Assembly: GCA_030601645.1 (NCBI GenBank)
Contig: JAUWBQ010000013.1
Location: forward strand, 1-17,980
DNA length: 17,980 nt
From: Candidatus Bathyarchaeota archaeon
GTDB taxonomy: Archaea; Thermoproteota; Bathyarchaeia; TCS64
Direction: 5' to 3'
Shown here: piece by piece, positions 14,403 through 17,980 of the stretch
Layout of the letters: each line of letters begins with the position of its first letter
How positions within the stretch are numbered: the stretch's first letter is position 1
Program-made: the position numbers and the translations under genes
Notes under the pieces: generated by a model
The model's input: the letters and a program-made list of their open reading frames with translations, nothing else
Databases searched by the model: none
Told to the model about the DNA's origin: nothing

Positions 14403-16487
14403 TCAGATCTCCTTTAGCCTCAATCGGCGGATAATAATAACTGAGATTACTAGCAGAATCAAGGAAACCGATAGGCCAACTTTTTTCCAGTATGTCCAGT
14501 ACCTGTATTCGTTGATGGGATCGTTTAATCCCTCCTCTATGCTCGATACACCTTGGACCTCGTATACTGCGGCATGTTTCAGCCGGGCGTTGATTTTTTC
14601 CATCGGCTGAAGAATCCCTGTGTTGCTGAATTTTTCGTATCCCGACGCTTGGGACTGCATGAACTTCTCATCTATCACGATGTATTTCACGTGGTACTCC
14701 TGAGCCATAGATTGGAGTTCTGCGGCGTCCTCCTGCCACTTGACGAGGGAATCGAAGATGAATGGTTCTTCAGTTTCGGCCCTCGCACCTTGGTCGTATC
14801 CACCCAGCACCTGTTTAATCTCTGGGTAGAAGGTGTTGAGCCATTGGCTTCCCCTGAACCAACGCCCCCACATAACGTACACTCTATAATTTATCCCAGT
14901 GTTCTCGGAGAGCCATGTCGAGACTCTATACTCGTCGGTTGAAAGATAGGTTTCATCTACGGTAGAATATGGTTGATACCTAGGAAGATACTGAATGGCT
15001 AGCACCCCCAAGGTGATTACGATCACTATGATTGGGATCGTTTCTTTGTTGAAACGCTCAATTTTCATTCCGAATCTTTTCTGGATCTCTTTTGTCAAGT
15101 ATCCGGCTCCGAGAACAAGGCATAGACCGATGAGTAGAACCACCCTTGAACTCTGGATTTTAACTATGTAAGCCATGATGAGCGAGGCTGATAGCCAAAA
15201 TATTGTTAGGAACCATTCTTTCGAAGGTTTGAAGGTGCCTATTAGTATGCCTAGCAACCCCAATATAGTAACAGGCAGCTGGACTGCGGGCATGTAACGG
15301 GGAGGGAAGGATTGCAGAAATGTTTCGTAGATGGGAGGAGTGAAGCCTGAGCTTCCAGTGAGGTATGCGCTGAGTCCATTGGGAAAGACTGAGGGGATGT
15401 ACCACCAGAGAGTCAGAGCAAGGACTCCGACTGAGTATGATATCGTCACTACCAATCCCCTATAAACTTGGGCTACGTCGTCGTCACCATGTATTGTTTT
15501 CGAACGGATCAAGTGTATGAGTAGATATGGACCTGCCAGGAGTGCGAGGTCGATGGCTGAGAACAAGTTTGAGAGGAGCACGTATGAGGAGAGTACGATG
15601 CTGATCACTAGGCTTCTCTTTTCTCCTTCTTTCATGGTTCGATGGAGATAGTAGAGGGCCCAGGGGACCACGGCAGTTCCGAATAATCTGCATGTCTCCC
15701 AGTAGTGACCCTGGAACGATACGTAGTTGACGTGCGTGAAGACCCAGAGGACTCCCGAGACTGCGCCCGCGAGCTTCGACTCGAAGAACCTGGACGTGAA
15801 AACGTAGACTCCAATGCAGAAGATGGAGTAGAAGAGAAAGGACATGATGTAGTATGATGTTAGTATCTCGCCTGTGATTTTCAAGAAGGCGGGTATGTAC
15901 GTAGAGAGGGGGGGATAGTATTTCAGCATCTCGTATCCGAAATACCAAGACTCGGTGAATAGGCTCTTGTTCTGTAGTAGCATCTTGATCTTAGCGATAT
16001 AGAAGGCCATGGTGGCGTCTAGGTGGGATCGAGGGTATCCTCTGGTTAAGGAGGGGCTGAGAATGTAATAGCACAGGATGATAATCGTCGCTATTCCCGC
16101 GGTATCAAGGAGGGATATCCAACTCTGAAATGATTTCCAGTATCCAATTTTGGTTATGTTATTTAGTTTCGAGAATATCCTCGTTTGCGCGTGATCGAGT
16201 GAATTCATCTCCTTTTTCGCTTTAATTTCAGTAATGATTTTTCTTATCTTTTCTTCCGGGTAGCCTAGTTCTTTCGCTTTTTGAAGGTATTCGATGGATT
16301 CCTCGAATTCTCGTAGGAGGAAGTGGGCGTATCCGAGGGAGTAGTTGGCGGGTGCAAAATTGGGATCTACTTTGATGATGAACTTCAGTTTTTCAATGGC
16401 CTCAGAGATGGTTTCTGGACTCTCTAATAGGGGCTGGCACTGTTCGTATAGTTCCAGAATATATTTTCTCATCATATCTGAAGCCAT
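14403..16487 (-). CDS. TPR plus multi-pass membrane protein, probable GT-C-type
   Basis: 694 residues. One clear TPR unit lies at about 43-76 (DPNFAPANYSLGYAHFLLRE then EESIEYLQKAKEL). About ten or more membrane helices follow, from residue 128 to about 500. A soluble, probably external domain of about 150 residues (YRVYVMWGRWFRGSQW region) precedes a final helix and a basic tail. The first external loop after helix 1 holds an acidic residue (YPRSHLDATMAFY, D157) and is followed by WYFGYEMLKYYPPL. This layout is common in archaeal membrane glycosyltransferases and related large membrane proteins. It may transfer sugars from lipid phosphates made by the next gene. Exact activity unknown. ATG at 16487 heads the three-gene operon, with a TATA box at 16513-16523. 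Confidence 0.75.
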   Translation of the reverse strand: MASDMMRKYILELYEQCQPLLESPETISEAIEKLKFIIKVDPNFAPANYSLGYAHFLLREFEESIEYLQKAKELGYPEEKIRKIITEIKAKKEMNSLDHAQTRIFSKLNNITKIGYWKSFQSWISLLDTAGIATIIILCYYILSPSLTRGYPRSHLDATMAFYIAKIKMLLQNKSLFTESWYFGYEMLKYYPPLSTYIPAFLKITGEILTSYYIMSFLFYSIFCIGVYVFTSRFFESKLAGAVSGVLWVFTHVNYVSFQGHYWETCRLFGTAVVPWALYYLHRTMKEGEKRSLVISIVLSSYVLLSNLFSAIDLALLAGPYLLIHLIRSKTIHGDDDVAQVYRGLVVTISYSVGVLALTLWWYIPSVFPNGLSAYLTGSSGFTPPIYETFLQSFPPRYMPAVQLPVTILGLLGILIGTFKPSKEWFLTIFWLSASLIMAYIVKIQSSRVVLLIGLCLVLGAGYLTKEIQKRFGMKIERFNKETIPIIVIVITLGVLAIQYLPRYQPYSTVDETYLSTDEYRVSTWLSENTGINYRVYVMWGRWFRGSQWLNTFYPEIKQVLGGYDQGARAETEEPFIFDSLVKWQEDAAELQSMAQEYHVKYIVIDEKFMQSQASGYEKFSNTGILQPMEKINARLKHAAVYEVQGVSSIEEGLNDPINEYRYWTYWKKVGLSVSLILLVISVIIIRRLRLKEI

Positions 16488-16512
16488 TAAACCCCATCGT
16501 CTCTTTTCTATT

Positions 16513-16523
16513 CTGATATATCA
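16513..16523 (-). promoter_or_regulatory. Promoter of the three-gene glycan operon
   Basis: The minus strand reads TGATATATCAG, a TATA-like palindrome about 30 bases before the ATG at 16487. The predicted leader is only a few bases. The next two genes are 2 and 20 bases apart, so this is the likely promoter for all three. Confidence 0.45.
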
Positions 16524-16648
16524 ATAATTAGTATCCGAAAACCATTTCAAATTCAATTGCACGGAAATAAAAAAGAGGTCTAAAGAACTTCTCATGTGCA
16601 AGTATCGCAGGTCTACACTACTCTTGACGAGGTTGACAATACGTTTCA

Positions 16649-16760
16649 GTGACACGCCTCTACGTGTGTATCCAGCAGAATCACGCACTGGCGTGACACG
16701 GGGGATTTTGTTGTGAAAGTCACGCACACACGCATCTTATTATACGACTCACACGCACAG
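16649..16760. repeat. Cluster of CACGC/GCGTG repeats before the orphan gene
   Basis: GTGACACG occurs at 16649-16656 and 16693-16700. TCACGCAC occurs at 16681-16688 and 16720-16727, and further ACACGC copies run to 16757. Two inverted repeats are included: ACACG/CGTGT around CCTCTA (16652-16667) and TCACGC/GCGTGA around ACTG (16681-16696). The cluster surrounds the TATA-like TTATTATA at 16737-16744. This looks like a multi-site operator or the end of an element; it is not a CRISPR array, since unit lengths and spacers are irregular. Confidence 0.6.
16737..16744 (+). promoter_or_regulatory. TATA box for the 86-residue orphan gene
   Basis: TTATTATA lies about 31 bases before the ATG at 16772, so the transcript would be leaderless or nearly so. 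No ribosome site is present, in keeping with that. The box sits inside the CACGC repeat cluster. Confidence 0.5.
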
Positions 16761-16771
16761 ACGTATTCGGC

Positions 16772-17032
16772 ATGGTGCTTTCCGAAAAACAGAAAATACG
16801 CCTCCAAGTCCAAGGGAGACATGGGGAAAACCGGAGGGTGGCGGCAGGGATGCTGGGCATCAACAAGGGAGCCCTGAACTCGTGCAACACGCGGATCTTC
16901 GTGGACTTCTGCGAGCTGCTCTGGGCGATGAACGAGTACTACCCGGTGTTCGAGAGACGGTTCCGCCATTCGCCGGAGTGCCTGCGGCAACTGCGGAGCT
17001 TGGCGAGGAAGATCAGGAAGGGCGCGGCGTAG
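16772..17032 (+). CDS. Small basic orphan protein, possible helix-turn-helix
   Basis: An 86-residue protein rich in Arg and Lys that I do not recognise. The segment GENRRVAAGMLGINKGALNS (18-37) has the spacing of a helix-turn-helix (Ala-rich helix, Gly turn, second helix). FVDFCELLWAMNEYY and a basic tail LRSLARKIRKGAA follow. It carries three cysteines (C38, C47, C70) without a metal-binding pattern. A small basic DNA-binding protein behind a repeated operator-like region would suit an autoregulated transcription factor, but this is inference. ATG at 16772 suits a leaderless transcript from the TATA box at 16737. About 120 bases separate it from the NUDIX gene; that gap has no gene I can support. 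Confidence 0.6.
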   Translation: MVLSEKQKIRLQVQGRHGENRRVAAGMLGINKGALNSCNTRIFVDFCELLWAMNEYYPVFERRFRHSPECLRQLRSLARKIRKGAA

Positions 17033-17151
17033 ATGCCGGTTCCACGCACATTACTGCTTTATGTAGTCTTGTCTCCTCTGCGGTATGGGCGTGTGTTGTG
17101 ATGGTTGGGGGCTGGATCGATGAGGAGCTCTAAGAGGAGATCCGGAGGAGG

Positions 17152-17526
17152 ATGCCCATTCCTAGTGTCGACGTCCTGCCGGTCTACGGAGGGAGGCTGT
17201 TGCTCATGAGGAGGAGTAACGACCCCGGAAGGGGGCTCTGGTGGACCCCTGGGGGGAGGATCCGTCTGGGGGAGACCCTGGAGCAGGCGGCGGCCCGGGA
17301 GCTGGCCGAGGAGACGGGGCTACGGGCGGAGGGGCTGGAGGTGAGGGGGGTGATGTGTCATTTCTGGCCTGGGGCTCAGTTCGTCACGGCCTTCCTCCGG
17401 GCAGATGTCTCTTCTGATGAGGTGAGGCTGAATCCTGAGCACAGCGAGCACATGTGGATCCAGTCCTGTCGAGATGATTTGCACCCGTATGTCCGTCATA
17501 TGATCGATGAGTCGAACATATTCTGA
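17152..17526 (+). CDS. NUDIX hydrolase
   Basis: A 124-residue hydrolase of nucleoside-diphosphate-X compounds with a complete NUDIX box at 35-57: G35, E41, R49-E50, E53-E54 and G56 are all present with standard spacing. SNDPGRGLWWTPGG before the box recalls sugar-nucleotide-type members such as GDP-mannose hydrolases, and the C-terminus is LHPYVRHMID. The substrate cannot be set from the motif alone, though nearby glycan genes make a sugar nucleotide attractive. The ATG at 17152 follows GGAGGAGG directly, and an in-frame TAA at 17131-17133 excludes a longer protein. A CACG/CGTG repeat block lies just downstream. Confidence 0.92.
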   Translation: MPIPSVDVLPVYGGRLLLMRRSNDPGRGLWWTPGGRIRLGETLEQAAARELAEETGLRAEGLEVRGVMCHFWPGAQFVTAFLRADVSSDEVRLNPEHSEHMWIQSCRDDLHPYVRHMIDESNIF

Positions 17527-17539
17527 TGTGTTTGACGGA

Positions 17540-17575
17540 CACGGGCGTGAAAGGGGGAGAATGTAGCCACGCGTG
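17540..17575. repeat. CACG/CGTG repeat block after the NUDIX gene
   Basis: Contains CACG-GG-CGTG (17540-17549) and the perfect palindrome CACGCGTG (17568-17575). The order GCGTGA (17545-17550), GGGGGA (17533-17558 region, at 17553-17558) and CACGC (17568-17572) repeats the order seen at 16691-16725 before the orphan gene, with shorter spacing. It could be a second operator or the matching end of a small element. Confidence 0.5.
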
Positions 17576-17654
17576 ATCCCAGCTTGTTTTTTACTCTGAT
17601 AATTTGAAATTTGTACGAGGCGGGTGTTTTCCGTTTATTGAACTATGCAAGAAG

Positions 17655-17675
17655 ACCTCCCTACTTGTGGGGGGT
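17655..17675. terminator. Hairpin between the NUDIX and PIN genes
   Basis: ACCTCCC (17655-17661) and GGGGGGT (17669-17675) can pair over seven bases with one G-T wobble, around a 7-base loop. It lies between two converging genes, about 80 bases past the end of the PIN gene and 130 past the NUDIX gene. The role as terminator is a guess; there is no clear T run next to it. Confidence 0.25.
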
Positions 17676-17752
17676 AGTTCGCCGCGCGCTCGGGGTTACC
17701 TTCATGGTGTGTTTTATTGCATGCGGATTTGGAGGATGAGTGGAACGGTTTC

Positions 17753-17980
17753 TCATGGTCTGGCCAGTGCTTCGTGGAACCTGTGGATGATGGTGGGTGA
17801 GAGCCAGAAGCCTTCTTCGAGCATCTCTCCCAGTGATTCCTTTGCCTGTTTCTTATTCAGCCATCCCTCTTTTACGCCCTTCAGAAGCACATAGAGGACC
17901 CCCTCGGGCTCTAGGCTTAGTCTCGTCCCTACTTGGTACGCGTCTTCATCGTTTGTCAGGAAGATGAAGATTTCCTTCTC
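17753..17980 (-). CDS. PIN/DUF3368-type protein, C-terminal part (5' end cut off)
   Basis: The last 75 residues of a minus-strand gene that runs off the window. It opens with IFIFLTNDEDAYQVGTR, followed by LEPEGVLYVLLKGVKEGWL and MLEEGFWLSPTIIHRF. The pattern of a G-x-L-x-VLL-x-x-K-x-G-x-(I/L) helix pair followed by L-x-E-x-GF-x-(I/L)S matches the C-terminal half of DUF3368 proteins, which are VapC-like PIN nucleases. If so, it is a second toxin-type gene in the window, and its partner would lie outside to the right. The N-terminal acidic residues are not visible, so activity cannot be judged. Confidence 0.68.
   Translation of the reverse strand, partial: EKEIFIFLTNDEDAYQVGTRLSLEPEGVLYVLLKGVKEGWLNKKQAKESLGEMLEEGFWLSPTIIHRFHEALARP

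Noticed and set aside
16649..16760. CRISPR array
   Set aside because: Repeats are only 6-10 bases with irregular spacing and mixed orientation.
17655..17675. tRNA anticodon arm
   Set aside because: The 7-base loop lacks the conserved T33 and no D-arm, T-arm or acceptor stem can be drawn around it.
17604..17894. Plus-strand 96-codon frame near the right end
   Set aside because: It overlaps the minus-strand PIN/DUF3368 frame, which has recognisable family sequence; the plus frame is Ser/Phe-rich with no domain.

Overview
The window looks archaeal. TATA-like boxes lie about 25 bases before expected transcript starts, several genes start with TTG or GTG behind GGAGG-type ribosome sites, and the gene content (geranylgeranyl reductase family, MenA-like UbiA, DPM1-like glycosyltransferases, VapBC, PIN/DUF3368) fits an uncultured TACK-group lineage such as Bathyarchaeia. 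That placement is inferred from gene style, not from a marker gene.

Left part (1-7809, GC-rich, tightly packed). A cut-off radical SAM gene faces an ArsA/Get3-type ATPase. Then come a UbiE/MenG-like C-methyltransferase, a MoeB/ThiF-like E1 enzyme, a MenA-like UbiA prenyltransferase, a trans-polyprenyl diphosphate synthase, a geranylgeranyl reductase-family flavoprotein and FdhD. Four of these cover the tail half of a respiratory-lipid pathway: make the polyprenyl tail, attach it to an aromatic ring, methylate the ring, reduce tail double bonds. No ring-making genes are visible, so the product could be a menaquinone, a methanophenazine-like carrier or something else. The E1-like enzyme and FdhD both suit molybdenum/tungsten pterin enzymes.

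Middle part (7833-12498). A MATE/MVF-fold polysaccharide flippase appears to start with CTG. A roughly 400-base AT-rich spacer separates it from a zinc-ribbon protein with a long acidic linker and a helical C-terminus. Then come a DPM1-like glycosyltransferase and a VapBC toxin-antitoxin pair whose antitoxin has no normal start codon in frame. The plus strand is strongly G+T rich over about 10.9-12.5 kb.

Right part (12659-16487, AT-richer). Three minus-strand genes form a probable surface-glycan operon: a TPR plus multi-pass membrane protein, a glycosyltransferase-methyltransferase fusion, and an SMR/EamA-like small transporter.

Far right (16530-17980). An 86-residue orphan protein lies behind a cluster of CACGC/GCGTG repeats, followed by a NUDIX hydrolase. 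A related repeat block follows the NUDIX gene. The window ends inside a PIN/DUF3368-type gene. No rRNA, tRNA, CRISPR array or transposase was found.
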